DNA from: Propioniferax innocua
GTDB taxonomy: Bacteria > Actinomycetota > Actinomycetes > Propionibacteriales > Propionibacteriaceae
Length of the DNA: 64,000 bases
Reading direction: 5' to 3'
Assembly: GCF_006716235.1 (NCBI RefSeq)
Contig: NZ_VFOR01000005.1
Coordinates: forward strand, 1 to 64,000
The notes below the pieces were generated by a model. That model was not told where the DNA came from, searched no databases, and saw nothing but the letters and a program-made list of their open reading frames with translations. Below are positions 1 through 9,138 of this stretch, piece after piece (position 1 is the stretch's first letter; each line of letters opens with the position of its first letter). The position numbers and the translations under genes were made by a program.

Positions 1-396
1 CGCGCGGCGATGGAGACCCTGGCCGTGGTGGCGTACCTGCAGCCGGTCACGCGGACGCGGGTGTCGGCGGTTCGCGGGGTCAAGGTGGATGCGGTGATGC
101 GGACACTCGAATCGCGCGGGCTCGTCGAGCCCGTCGAGTCCGATCAACCCGGCCAGGCCTACGGGACGACCTCCCTTTTCTTGGAGCGCTTGGGGATCGA
201 CTCCCTGGACGAGTTGCCCGACCTGGCGCCGCACCTGCCCGACGCCCTGGACCTCGAGGCCGAGCTGGCCCGGCTGGATCCGGTGCACGAGAATGGCCCG
301 GACGGCCCGGACGCGGAGACGACCGACGTCGTGGACACAGCCGAAGCTCTTGACGGAGCCGAAGCTTTTGAAGGGGAAGGGGCTGACGGTGAGTGA
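1..396 (+). CDS. scpB: Segregation and condensation protein B, C-terminal part (5' end outside window)
   Basis: ScpB is a winged-helix subunit of the SMC-ScpAB condensin complex that organises and segregates the chromosome. The frame is open from base 1, so the start lies upstream. The visible 131 residues begin in the second winged helix: ETLAVVAYLQPVTR, an RGV turn, a TLESRGLVEPV helix, then YGTT and the SLDELPDL end typical of ScpB. The last 50 or so residues are acidic and low in complexity, a variable tail. The stop overlaps the GTG start of rluB by 8 bp, and scpB-rluB is a common actinobacterial pair. The family assignment is firm; only the boundary is missing. Confidence 0.9.
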   Translation, partial: RAAMETLAVVAYLQPVTRTRVSAVRGVKVDAVMRTLESRGLVEPVESDQPGQAYGTTSLFLERLGIDSLDELPDLAPHLPDALDLEAELARLDPVHENGPDGPDAETTDVVDTAEALDGAEAFEGEGADGE

Positions 397-1138
397 TGCG
401 AAGGAGGCGACCGAAGGGATTCGGTTGCAGAAGGTCTTGTCGCAGGCGGGTATCGCTTCACGGCGCGCTGCCGAGCAGATGATCGTCGATGGGCGTATCG
501 AGGTGAACGGGCGGTTGGTGACCGAGTTGGGCACCCGCGTCTTCCCGGACCGGGACCAGATCCGCGTCGATGGATCACGGATCCCGCCACCGCGTCGCCA
601 CGTGTACCTGGTGGTCAACAAGCCCCGCGGTGTCGTCTCGACGATGGATGACCCACAGGGTCGGGCCACCTTGGAGGAGTTCCAGCCGCGCAACACCCGG
701 TTGTTCCACGTCGGTCGACTCGACACCGAAACCGATGGGCTCATCCTCATGACCAATGACGGCGAGTTCGCAAACCGCATGTCGCATCCCGCGCACGAGG
801 TGCCCAAGACATATCTGGCTGAGGTGGAGGGCATCGTCACCGAGAAGGAAGTTCAGCGGCTCCTGAAGGGGCTCACGCTGGAGGACGGGTTCATCCGCGC
901 CGACGCGGCCAAGGTGGTCAATCGTGTGGACGGGCCGCCCCGCTCGCTGCTGCGGATCACGATCCATTCGGGCCGCAACCGCATCGTGCGCCGGATGTGT
1001 GACGCGATCGCGCACCCTGTGCGTGAGCTGTCGCGGATCTCGATCGGCCCCGTCCGCCTGGGCCGTCTGCCGGTGGGGGAGAGCCGGGAGCTGACGCGCG
1101 AGGAGCTAGGTGAGCTGTTCGACATGGTGGGGCTGTGA
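389..1138 (+). CDS. rluB: 23S rRNA pseudouridine synthase, RluB/RsuA family
   Basis: This enzyme converts a uridine in rRNA to pseudouridine; RluB acts on the large-subunit RNA. An S4 RNA-binding domain covers residues about 10-60 (IRLQKVLSQAGIASRR). The catalytic domain follows, with GRLDTETDGL around residue 110, whose Asp is the nucleophile, and the RSLLRITIHSGRNRIVRRM segment near the C-terminus. GTG 389 is chosen because it follows the purine-rich AAGGGGAAGG and overlaps the scpB stop; the longer frame to 293 adds only an arginine-rich shadow. The length of 249 residues is normal. The stop overlaps pafA through GTGA, so scpB-rluB-pafA look co-transcribed. RluB versus RsuA cannot be separated with certainty by eye. 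Confidence 0.9.
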   Translation: MSDAKEATEGIRLQKVLSQAGIASRRAAEQMIVDGRIEVNGRLVTELGTRVFPDRDQIRVDGSRIPPPRRHVYLVVNKPRGVVSTMDDPQGRATLEEFQPRNTRLFHVGRLDTETDGLILMTNDGEFANRMSHPAHEVPKTYLAEVEGIVTEKEVQRLLKGLTLEDGFIRADAAKVVNRVDGPPRSLLRITIHSGRNRIVRRMCDAIAHPVRELSRISIGPVRLGRLPVGESRELTREELGELFDMVGL

Positions 1139-2571
1139 TCATTCGACGCATCCGTGGGCTCGAGACCGAGTTCGGCGTCCTGTGCGTGCAGCGCGGCGAG
1201 GGTCAGCGACGACGCCTCGGCGCCGATGAGGTCGCCCGGCAGCTGTTCCGCAGCGTCGTGGCATGGGGGAAGTCCAGCAATGTGTTCCTCGACAACGGCG
1301 GTCGGCTCTACCTCGATGTCGGATCACATCCCGAGTACGCCACGGCCGAATGTGACACCTTCACCGACCTCATCGCGCAGGATCGCGTGGGCGAGATCCT
1401 GGTGCAGGAGCTCGCCGAGCAGGCGCGTGAACGGCTGGCCGACGAGGGTACCGAGGCAGACATCTTCGTCTTCAAGAACAACGTCGATTCCCACGGGAAC
1501 TCGTATGGCTGCCACGAGAACTACCTGGTCTCCCGGGATCTCGATCTGGCCGATCAGGCCGAGCTGCTCATCCCGTTCCTCGTGACCCGGCAGCTCTACG
1601 CCGGGGCAGGGCATCTGGGGCCCGATGGTGGATTCCAGCTCTCGCAGCGGGCCGAGCACATGTGGGATCCGGTGTCGTCGGCCACGACGCGCACCCGCCC
1701 CATGATCAACACCCGCGACGAACCCCACGCCGATCCGGCGCGGTTCCGGCGTCTGCACGTGATCGTGGGGGACTCCAACATGTCCGAGACAGTCACGTGG
1801 CTCAAGGTGACCACAGCTGATCTGGTGCTCCGGCTCATCGAATCCGGCGCCCTGCTCGGCGACCTCACCCTGGACGTCCCCGGCCGGGCCATCCGTGAGG
1901 TGAGCCATGACCTCACCGGACGCGCGGTGCTCACCCTGGCGTCCGGCCGAACGATTTCCGCCCTCGACGTGCAACGCCGGTTCCATGCCGCATGCCAGGC
2001 CTTTTTCGAGACCGGCGACGCCGAGGAGATCTCCGCCGCGGACCGGCCCGATCTGGAAGCAGCGCTCGAATTGTGGGGCGATGTCCTCGACGCCTTCGAA
2101 AGCGATGACCTGGAGTCGTTCGCCGACCGTCTCGACTGGGTCGCCAAACGTCGCCTGTTGACGCAGTTCGCCGAACGGCATGATCTGCCGTGGACCGACG
2201 CCCGGCTGGCCGAACTCGCCCTGCGGTACCACGACATCCACCCCGAACGGGGCATCGTCCCCACGATGGTGCGGCGCGGCGCGATGCGACGTCTCGTCAC
2301 CGACGCTCAGGTGGAACAGGCCCGCGCCGAGCCACCGGCGACCACGCGCGCCCATCTGCGGTCCCGTTTCCTGGCCGCCGCCCGTGCTGCGGGGGTCGAG
2401 CACAGTGTCGACTGGGTGAATCTCCGTATCCTCGAACAACCTGCCCGGCGCTGGGCGGACGCCCCATCGATGTCGCCCCGGCAGGTGCTGCTGACCGACC
2501 CGTTCACGACCGAGGATCGACGCGTCGATGACCTCATCGATTCCCTCCAGCAATTCGAGCAGGACCGCTGA
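1135..2571 (+). CDS. pafA: Pup-protein ligase
   Basis: PafA uses ATP to join the C-terminal glutamate of the ubiquitin-like protein Pup to lysines of target proteins. The 478-residue protein matches the family from end to end: RRIRGLETEFGV at the N-terminus, SSNVFLDNGGRLYLDVGSHP, YATAECD, FKNNVDSHGNSYGCHENYL, SSATTRTRP, NTRDEPHAD and HVIVGDSNMSE. These carry the ATP/Mg and Pup-binding residues of the carboxylate-amine ligase fold. GTG 1135 overlaps the rluB stop by 4 bp, so translation is probably coupled. Pup, dop and the proteasome subunits are not next to it here. The FKBP gene that follows keeps the usual Paf-locus order. Confidence 0.97.
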   Translation: MIIRRIRGLETEFGVLCVQRGEGQRRRLGADEVARQLFRSVVAWGKSSNVFLDNGGRLYLDVGSHPEYATAECDTFTDLIAQDRVGEILVQELAEQARERLADEGTEADIFVFKNNVDSHGNSYGCHENYLVSRDLDLADQAELLIPFLVTRQLYAGAGHLGPDGGFQLSQRAEHMWDPVSSATTRTRPMINTRDEPHADPARFRRLHVIVGDSNMSETVTWLKVTTADLVLRLIESGALLGDLTLDVPGRAIREVSHDLTGRAVLTLASGRTISALDVQRRFHAACQAFFETGDAEEISAADRPDLEAALELWGDVLDAFESDDLESFADRLDWVAKRRLLTQFAERHDLPWTDARLAELALRYHDIHPERGIVPTMVRRGAMRRLVTDAQVEQARAEPPATTRAHLRSRFLAAARAAGVEHSVDWVNLRILEQPARRWADAPSMSPRQVLLTDPFTTEDRRVDDLIDSLQQFEQDR

Positions 2572-2664
2572 CCACGCGATCATGTGAGTTGAAGGCGTGC
2601 TGCCGTGCGCGCCTCGGGTACATTGGCCCGGCAGAGAAATCACCCACCGACAGAAGGTCCACCT

Positions 2665-3690
2665 GTGCGCGTGAAATCGCAGATCGCCGCCGCCGCGGCC
2701 GCCCTGGTCGCCGTGTTGACATTGGCCGCCTGCGGGTCCGGGGGAGTCGGCGAGGAGCCGACGCCTACGCCGGAGCCGAATGAGTCGTCCTCCGCGACGC
2801 CGACTCCGGGGGCGGAGAAGCCTGATGAGAACACCTCCGACAACCTCGATGGCATCAAGGTGAGCAAGGGCAAGGAACCGAAGATCGACTTCGAGGCCCC
2901 GTTCGCGATCGACGAGACACGCACCAAGGTGCTCAAGGAGGGCAAGGGATCCAAGCTCTCGGAGAGCTCGACCGCGGTGGTCCATTACAAGGGAGTCAAT
3001 GGTCGCACCGGCAAGCCTTTCGACGAGTCCTACAGCCGTGGCGAACCAGTGAGCTTCCCGCTGGACCAGGTGGTTCCCGGCTTCAAGAAGGGCCTCACCG
3101 ACCAGAAGGTCGGCTCACGCGTCCTCATCGCCATGCCCGGTGCCGACGGCTACGACAGCTCTGGTGGTAACCCCCAGGCCGGGATCGAAGTGGGCGACAC
3201 CCTTGTGTTCGTGGTCGACATCACCGACGGGACGCGCGATCGTGCCTCGGGCAAGGCCGAGGATGCGCCCAAGGGATTGCCGAAGGTCTCGGGCCCAGGG
3301 GACGCCGAACCGAAGGTGGAGATCCCCGAGGGCGCCCCGCCGAAGAAACTGGAATCGGCGACGCTGATCAGTGGTGACGGCAAGAAGGTCGCCGAGGGCG
3401 ACACCGTGACCGCCAACTTCGTCATGTACACGTGGGAGGGCGGTGAGATGGTCGAGACCACCTACCCGCCGAAGCAGCCGGCCACCGGGCCGCTGGGTAA
3501 CCTCATCGCCGGATGGCAGGAAGGGCTCGTCGGCCAGAAGGTCGGCTCCCGCGTCCTACTGGTGATCCCGCCGGACAAGGCCTACCCGCAGGGCAACAAT
3601 GTGCCGTCGATCGAACCCCAGCAGACGCTGGTGTACGTGGTCGACATCCTGTGGACCGAACAGACCCAGCAGCAGATGCCCGGAGGCTGA
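2665..3690 (+). CDS. FKBP-type peptidyl-prolyl isomerase lipoprotein with two FKBP domains
   Basis: Predicted exported proline isomerase held to the outer face of the membrane by a lipid. Residues 1-22 form a signal peptide that ends in the lipobox LAAC, with Cys23 as the lipidated residue. A Pro/Glu/Thr-rich linker follows. The first FKBP domain spans about 90-195 (VVHYKGVNGRTGKPFDESY, FPLDQVVPGFKKGL, GSRVLIAMP) and a more divergent second one about 230-335 (LIAGWQEGLVGQKVGSRVLL). GTG 2665 is preferred because AGAAGG lies 8 bp upstream and the signal peptide starts there; the longer frame from 2605 does not fit. A -10-like TACATT lies at 2619-2624. FKBP genes next to pafA are frequent in actinobacteria. 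Confidence 0.88.
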   Translation: MRVKSQIAAAAAALVAVLTLAACGSGGVGEEPTPTPEPNESSSATPTPGAEKPDENTSDNLDGIKVSKGKEPKIDFEAPFAIDETRTKVLKEGKGSKLSESSTAVVHYKGVNGRTGKPFDESYSRGEPVSFPLDQVVPGFKKGLTDQKVGSRVLIAMPGADGYDSSGGNPQAGIEVGDTLVFVVDITDGTRDRASGKAEDAPKGLPKVSGPGDAEPKVEIPEGAPPKKLESATLISGDGKKVAEGDTVTANFVMYTWEGGEMVETTYPPKQPATGPLGNLIAGWQEGLVGQKVGSRVLLVIPPDKAYPQGNNVPSIEPQQTLVYVVDILWTEQTQQQMPGG

Positions 3691-3726
3691 GTCGCCCCCA
3701 CATCAAGTCCGGCCCCTTGGGTCATG

Positions 3727-3756
3727 CCACGCCCCGAACTCCGGTTCGGGGCGTGG
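3727..3756 (+). terminator. Perfect 13-bp hairpin after the FKBP gene
   Basis: Bases 3727-3739 pair perfectly with 3744-3756 around the loop TCCG. It lies 36 bp after the FKBP stop and before the next operon. There is no strong U run, so it may end transcription as a GC-rich actinobacterial hairpin or protect the 3' end. Confidence 0.7.
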
Positions 3757-3818
3757 TGCTGTTCGAGGGGAACGTGATCGGTTGCACGCGCTCGGGGAGC
3801 GGGAACGGTCGGCAACTC

Positions 3819-3837
3819 CTACTACGGGGAGTAGTGT
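3819..3837 (+). promoter_or_regulatory. Candidate operator ACTAC-N5-GTAGT in the gltD-like/nifJ promoter
   Basis: ACTAC (3821-3825) and GTAGT (3831-3835) form an inverted repeat with a 5-bp spacer, about 40 bp before the first gene of the redox operon. The right arm overlaps a -10-like TAGTGT (3832-3837), a position that would suit a repressor. A near-identical dyad lies upstream of dcuC at 17840-17855. The regulator is unknown; the function is inferred from symmetry and position. Confidence 0.45.
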
Positions 3838-3873
3838 GGTGGGCAGAGTGTTGCCGCCCCGGGAGGTTTGACC

Positions 3874-5505
3874 ATGGATCAGCCGTCACAGCGAAACCTC
3901 ACGCATCTGCCCGATCTCAGCACCTCGGCCGGACGTGTGGGGCCGGTGCGGACGCGGATGCCCATCTACGTGGATCTGCTGCCGCCGTGCAATCATGCCT
4001 GCCCCGCCGGCGAGAACATCCAGGAATGGCTCCGTCTGGTGAAGGCCGGGGATGATCATGCGGCATTCATCGAGCTGACGCGGAACAACCCGTTTCCGGC
4101 CATCCATGGCCGGGTCTGCTATCACCCCTGTGAGAGCGCCTGCAACCGCATCGAGCTTGATGGCGCGGTGTCGATCCACTCCGTCGAGCGATACCTCGGC
4201 GACCTCGCCATCGAATCGGGCTGGCGGTTCGAGGCTCCGCCGCACCGGTCGGGACGCCGTGTTCTCATCGTCGGCTCCGGGCCCTCGGGATTGTCGGCCG
4301 CGTATCACCTGGCGATGCTCGGGCATGAGGTCGAGGTGCACGACTCATCCGAACAGCCCGGCGGAATGATGCGTTACGGCATTCCCGAGTATCGACTTCC
4401 GCGCGCCGTGCTCGATGCCGAGATCGACCGTCTGCGTGATCTCGGGGTCCGCTTCGTGCAGAACCACAAGGTGGAGGACCTCCTGACCGAACAGCAGGAA
4501 GGTGAGTTCGATGCGGTCTTCGTGGCCATCGGTGCTCACCTCTCCAAGCGCGTCGACATCCCGACCCGCGATGCCGGACGCATCGTCGACGCCGTCTCGT
4601 TCCTGCGTGGCGTCGCATCGGGGGAGCGCCCGGTCATCGGCCGCCGCGTCGCGGTCTACGGCGGTGGCAACACCGCCATGGACGCCGCCCGCACGGCTCG
4701 GCGGCTCGGAGCCGAGGAATCCATCGTGGTCTACCGACGTACCGAGGAGCACATGCCGGCCCACGCCATCGAGCGTGAGGAAGCGGTGCGCGAGGGCGTC
4801 CAGATGAACTGGTTGCGCACGATCAACGAGGTCGACGAGGGGCAGATGCGCGTCGAGATCATGGAGATCGGAGACGACGGGAAACCTCACGGCACCGGAC
4901 GCTTCGAGACGCTCGAGGCCGACACCGTGATCCTCGCACTCGGGCAGGAGGCCGACACCGGTTTTCTGACGTCGATTCCGGGTATGCGATTCGACCGCGA
5001 TGTGGTCAAGGTCGACCCCACAACGCTCATGACCGATGTTCCCGGGATCTTCGCCGGAGGTGACGCCGTCCCGTCCGAACGCACCGTGACCGTCGGCGTC
5101 GGCCACGGCAAGAAAGCAGCCCGCATGATCGACCTGTGGTTGGCGAATGTCGCCCACGAACCCGCTGAGAAGCACCCGCTGGCGACATTCGACAAGCTGC
5201 ATCCGTGGTACTGGGGCGACAACAGGCGCACGACACAGCCCGAGCTCGCCGTGGAACACCGCAGCAATTTCGATGAGATCGTCGGAGGGCTGGAACCAGA
5301 CCAGGCCTGGACGGAGGCTGCCCGGTGCCTGAGCTGCGGGAACTGCTTCGAATGCGATGGGTGCCTGGGCAGCTGTCCCGAGGATGCGGTGATCAAGCTC
5401 GGAAAGGGGCAGCGTTACCGCTTCGATTACACCAAATGCACCGGATGCGGCACCTGCTACGAACAGTGCCCGGTGCATGCCATCGAGATGATCCCGGAAC
5501 GGTGA
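3874..5505 (+). CDS. GltD-like FAD/NAD(P) oxidoreductase fused to a two-cluster ferredoxin domain
   Basis: Flavoprotein of the glutamate synthase small-subunit family, likely to move electrons between reduced ferredoxin and NAD(P). The 543 residues hold an N-terminal Fe-S region with conserved cysteines (CNHACPAGENIQ and CYHPCESACNR), an FAD site GSGPSG near residue 133, an NAD(P) site GGGNTAMDAA near 263, and the GDAVPSERTVTVGVGHGKKA motif. The last 60 residues are a bacterial ferredoxin with CLSCGNCFECDGCLGSCP and CTGCGTCYEQCP. ATG 3874 follows GGGAGG by 7 bp. nifJ starts 10 bp after the stop and no GltB large subunit is near, so ferredoxin:NAD(P) oxidoreductase is a better reading than glutamate synthase. 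The exact reaction is inferred. Confidence 0.82.
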   Translation: MDQPSQRNLTHLPDLSTSAGRVGPVRTRMPIYVDLLPPCNHACPAGENIQEWLRLVKAGDDHAAFIELTRNNPFPAIHGRVCYHPCESACNRIELDGAVSIHSVERYLGDLAIESGWRFEAPPHRSGRRVLIVGSGPSGLSAAYHLAMLGHEVEVHDSSEQPGGMMRYGIPEYRLPRAVLDAEIDRLRDLGVRFVQNHKVEDLLTEQQEGEFDAVFVAIGAHLSKRVDIPTRDAGRIVDAVSFLRGVASGERPVIGRRVAVYGGGNTAMDAARTARRLGAEESIVVYRRTEEHMPAHAIEREEAVREGVQMNWLRTINEVDEGQMRVEIMEIGDDGKPHGTGRFETLEADTVILALGQEADTGFLTSIPGMRFDRDVVKVDPTTLMTDVPGIFAGGDAVPSERTVTVGVGHGKKAARMIDLWLANVAHEPAEKHPLATFDKLHPWYWGDNRRTTQPELAVEHRSNFDEIVGGLEPDQAWTEAARCLSCGNCFECDGCLGSCPEDAVIKLGKGQRYRFDYTKCTGCGTCYEQCPVHAIEMIPER

Positions 5506-5515
5506 GGTGAACCCG

Positions 5516-8500
5516 ATGTCCAGAACTCCCGAGCAGCGCATCATCGACGGTAACGAAGCAGCGGCCTCGGTCGCCTACCGACTCAACGAACTGTGCTCGA
5601 TCTATCCGATCACACCGAGTTCGACGATGGCCGAACTTGCCGACGACTGGTCGGCGAAAGGGCACGCGAACGTGTTCGGCGCCGTGCCCCATGTGATCGA
5701 GATGCAGTCCGAAGGTGGTGCGGCCGGCACCTTGCACGGCGCGTTGCAGGGCGGGGCGATGTCGACGACGTTCACCGCCTCCCAGGGACTGCTGTTGATG
5801 GTCCCCAACATGTACAAGATCGCCGGTGAGCTGACCTCCACTGTGATGCACGTGGCGGCACGGTCCCTGGCGGCCCAGGGCCTGTCGATCTTCGGCGACC
5901 ACCAGGATGTCATGGCGGTGCGGCAGACCGGATTCGCGTTGCTCGGGTCGGCGTCGGTGCAGGAGGCTCATGATCTTGCGGCTGTCGCACAGCTCGTGAC
6001 CCTGCGTTCACGCGTACCCTTCGTCCACTTCTTCGACGGGTTCCGCACCTCGCACGAGCTCAACACCGTGGAGATGCTCAGCGACGACGACCTCCGTTCC
6101 TATGTTCCCGAGGAACTGGTGATCGCACACCGCAACCGGGCGCTCTCGCCCGAACACCCCTACATCCGCGGCACTGCGCAGAATCCGGACACCTACTTCC
6201 AGTCACGGGAGACTGTGAACCGCTTCTACGACGCCGTTCCGGGCCTCGTGCAGCAGGCGATGGACGAGTTCGCCGACCTCACCGGACGCTCGTACCGACT
6301 CGTCGACTACCACGGTGCCGCCGATGCCGATCGCGTGATCGTGATCATGGGATCGGGCGTCGAGACAGCCATCGAGGCCGTCGATCACTTGAATGCGCAG
6401 GGGGCCCGCGTCGGTGTGGTACACATCCGGCTCTACCGGCCCTTCCCGGTGCAGGAACTCCTGGCGGCGCTTCCGGAATCGGCGACACGCATCGCCGTGC
6501 TGGATCGCACCAAAGAACCCGGAGCCGGCGGCGAACCCTTGTTCCTCGATGTGAGCAGCGCGCTCGCCGAGGCCGTCGGTGATGGGCGTCGCGGTGAACT
6601 CCCGCGACTGATCGGTGGACGCTACGGACTCTCCAGCAAGGAGTTCACCCCCGCGATGGCGGTGGGCGTCTTCGACGAACTCGCAGCCGGTGAACCGCGT
6701 CCACGGTTCACCGTGGGCATCCACGATGACGTGACCGGGCTCAGCCTCGATTATCCCGAGGACCTCGACGTCGAATCACCCGAGACGCTGCGCGCGGTGT
6801 TCTACGGCATCGGTTCGGACGGAACAGTGGGGGCCAACAAGAACACCGTCAAGATCCTCGGCGATCAGGACGGAACCTTCGCTCAGGCGTACTTCGTGTA
6901 CGACTCGAAGAAATCGGGGTCCCGCACGGTCTCGCATCTGCGTTTCGGCCCCAAGCCCATCGCAGCGCCGTACCTGGTGCGGGAGTCCGGGTTCATCGGC
7001 GTCCACCACTGGTCGATCCTGGAACGCGTCGACGTGCTGCGCACCGCACGCCGCGGCACGGTGGTGCTGGTCAATTCCCCGCATGATCCGACCGAGGTGT
7101 TCGCCCGACTTCCACGGCAGATGCAGGAACGACTCATCGAGCTCGAATGCGATCTGTGGACGATCGACGCCTCCGCGGTGGCGCGGCGCGCGGGGATGGG
7201 CAACCGCACCAACACCGTGCTCCAGACCTGTTTCTTCGCGATCAGCGATGTGATGCCCCGCGAGGAGGCCATCGCTGCGGTCAAGGAATCGATCGAGAAG
7301 ACCTACGGGCGGCGCGGCCCCGATGTGGTTCGCAAGAACAAGGACGCGGTCGATGCCGCGGTGCAGTATCTGCACCGGGCGGAGGTCCCTCGGGCCCCGG
7401 TCTCGGATGTGGAACGGATCGCTGCGGTGCCCGCGACGGCACCGACGTTCGTGCGCGAGGTCACCGCGGCCATGCTCCGTGACGAGGGCGATGGTCTGCC
7501 GGTCTCGGCCCTGCCGATCGACGGCACCTATCCCTCGGGGACCACCCAGTACGAGAAGCGGAACATCTCCGAGATCGTGGCGGTCTGGGACGCCGAGAAC
7601 TGCATCCAGTGCGGAAACTGCTCGTTCGTGTGTCCGCATTCGGTTCTCCGGGCCAAGTACTACCCGGAGAAGGCCTTGGAGGGCGCCCCCGAATCCTTCG
7701 AGAGCGCCGAGCTCAACGCGGCCGGGCTGCCCGGCGGACGCTACACCCTGCAGGTGTATGCCGAGGACTGCACCGGTTGTGGGCTGTGCGTGGAGGCCTG
7801 CCCGATCGATGTCATCGGGATCCAGCGCGATGGATCGGTGGGGACGGGCGTGGGCACCGGCGTCGGAACCCGCAAGGCCATCAACCTCGAGCCCGTCGAC
7901 GACCGTGAACCTGTACGGCGCAACATCGAGTTCTTCGAGGAGCTCCCGGTGAATCGGCGCAACCGTGTCGACTTCGCGACCGTTCGTGGTGTGCAGTTCC
8001 TCGAGCCGCTGTTCGAGTTCTCGGGAGCCTGCAGTGGCTGCGGCGAGACGCCCTATCTGAAGTTGCTGTCGCAGCTGTTCGGCGGACGTGCCTCCATCGC
8101 GAATGCCACTGGCTGTTCTTCGATCTACGGCGGCAACCTGCCGACGACACCGTGGGCCCGCAACGAGGACGGGCGTGGCCCGGCATGGTCGAATTCCCTG
8201 TTCGAGGACAATGCGGAGTTCGGTCTGGGGCTGCGGCTGGCCGCCGACCTGCAGACCGGGCTGGCCCGGACCCGGCTCGAGCAGCTGCGTGACGAGATCG
8301 GCGACGATGAGCTCGTCGATGCGATCCTCACCGCTGAGCAGCAGTACGAATCCGATCTGAGCGACCAACGGCTGCGGGTGGAGCGCCTCAAGGAGATCCT
8401 CGAGGGCCTGGACGGTCCACGTGCGAAGGATCTGCGCTCGGTGGCCGATCATCTGCTGCGTCGTTCGGTGTGGATCGTCGGCGGCGACGGCTGGGCGTAC

Positions 8501-9136
8501 GACATCGGTTCGGGCGGGCTGGACCATGTGCTGGCCTCCGGACGCGACGTCAACGTCCTGGTGCTCGATACGGAGGTGTACTCCAACACCGGCGGGCAGG
8601 CATCGAAGGCGACCCCGCTGGGGGCGGTGGCCAAGTTCGCCTCCGGCGGCAAGGACAACAACGGCAAGGACCTCGCACTGCAGGCCATCTCCTACGGCAA
8701 CGTCTACGTGGCCCGCGTCGCCATGGGCGCCGACCCCGAACAGACGCTTCGCGCGTTCCGTGAGGCCGAGGCCTACCCGGGCCCTTCGCTGATCCTGGCC
8801 TACAGCCATTGCATCGCCCACGGCATCGACATGACCAAGGGCCTCGACCAGCAGTATCTCGCTGTCAATTCGGGGCACTGGCCGCTCATGCGTTACAACC
8901 CGGTGCTGCGGGCCCAGGGCAAGTCCCCCTTTCTGCTCGATGCCGCCCGGCCCCGCTTCCCACTGGCGAAATACCGTGAAGGTGAGCTGCGATTCCGCAT
9001 GCTGCGGGCGGCTGACCCGGAGATGGCCGAGACCGTGCTCGAGCTCGGCCAACAGCAGGTGGATCGACGCTGGCATGAGTACGAGATGATGTCGGCCCGG
9101 ACGGCGGCGGAGTTCGCCGAGGACGCCAAGGAGTGA
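5516..9136 (+). CDS. nifJ: Pyruvate:ferredoxin (flavodoxin) oxidoreductase, single-chain NifJ type
   Basis: Oxidises pyruvate with CoA to acetyl-CoA and CO2 and reduces ferredoxin or flavodoxin. The 1206-residue chain has all domains in order: the N-terminal pyrimidine-binding domain with YPITPSS, the gamma-type domain with VGANKNTVKILG, a two-cluster ferredoxin domain (CIQCGNCSFVCP near residue 696 and CTGCGLCVEACP near 752), the ACSGCGETPYLKLL segment and the thiamine diphosphate site (GGDGWAYDIGSGG near 988, YSNTGGQASKATP near 1021). ATG 5516 is chosen because GAGGTG lies 6 bp upstream; GTG 5507 would put it too close. A run of GTGVG-type repeats at 7841-7870 lengthens the loop after the second cluster. 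It sits between its likely redox partners. Confidence 0.97.
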   Translation: MSRTPEQRIIDGNEAAASVAYRLNELCSIYPITPSSTMAELADDWSAKGHANVFGAVPHVIEMQSEGGAAGTLHGALQGGAMSTTFTASQGLLLMVPNMYKIAGELTSTVMHVAARSLAAQGLSIFGDHQDVMAVRQTGFALLGSASVQEAHDLAAVAQLVTLRSRVPFVHFFDGFRTSHELNTVEMLSDDDLRSYVPEELVIAHRNRALSPEHPYIRGTAQNPDTYFQSRETVNRFYDAVPGLVQQAMDEFADLTGRSYRLVDYHGAADADRVIVIMGSGVETAIEAVDHLNAQGARVGVVHIRLYRPFPVQELLAALPESATRIAVLDRTKEPGAGGEPLFLDVSSALAEAVGDGRRGELPRLIGGRYGLSSKEFTPAMAVGVFDELAAGEPRPRFTVGIHDDVTGLSLDYPEDLDVESPETLRAVFYGIGSDGTVGANKNTVKILGDQDGTFAQAYFVYDSKKSGSRTVSHLRFGPKPIAAPYLVRESGFIGVHHWSILERVDVLRTARRGTVVLVNSPHDPTEVFARLPRQMQERLIELECDLWTIDASAVARRAGMGNRTNTVLQTCFFAISDVMPREEAIAAVKESIEKTYGRRGPDVVRKNKDAVDAAVQYLHRAEVPRAPVSDVERIAAVPATAPTFVREVTAAMLRDEGDGLPVSALPIDGTYPSGTTQYEKRNISEIVAVWDAENCIQCGNCSFVCPHSVLRAKYYPEKALEGAPESFESAELNAAGLPGGRYTLQVYAEDCTGCGLCVEACPIDVIGIQRDGSVGTGVGTGVGTRKAINLEPVDDREPVRRNIEFFEELPVNRRNRVDFATVRGVQFLEPLFEFSGACSGCGETPYLKLLSQLFGGRASIANATGCSSIYGGNLPTTPWARNEDGRGPAWSNSLFEDNAEFGLGLRLAADLQTGLARTRLEQLRDEIGDDELVDAILTAEQQYESDLSDQRLRVERLKEILEGLDGPRAKDLRSVADHLLRRSVWIVGGDGWAYDIGSGGLDHVLASGRDVNVLVLDTEVYSNTGGQASKATPLGAVAKFASGGKDNNGKDLALQAISYGNVYVARVAMGADPEQTLRAFREAEAYPGPSLILAYSHCIAHGIDMTKGLDQQYLAVNSGHWPLMRYNPVLRAQGKSPFLLDAARPRFPLAKYREGELRFRMLRAADPEMAETVLELGQQQVDRRWHEYEMMSARTAAEFAEDAKE

Positions 9137-9138
9137 TC

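Noticed and set aside
1324-2985. A 553-codon minus-strand frame opposite pafA and the FKBP gene
   Set aside because: Both plus-strand genes are clear, and the minus frame has no motif and spans their boundary.
3874-5505. Annotation as glutamate synthase small subunit
   Set aside because: No gltB is adjacent, the protein has an extra C-terminal ferredoxin, and it is linked to nifJ.
6776-9076. A 766-codon open frame on the minus strand opposite nifJ
   Set aside because: It is a GC-rich antisense shadow: nifJ matches its family along the whole stretch, and the antisense product shows no domain and has a His/Gly/Arg-rich composition.
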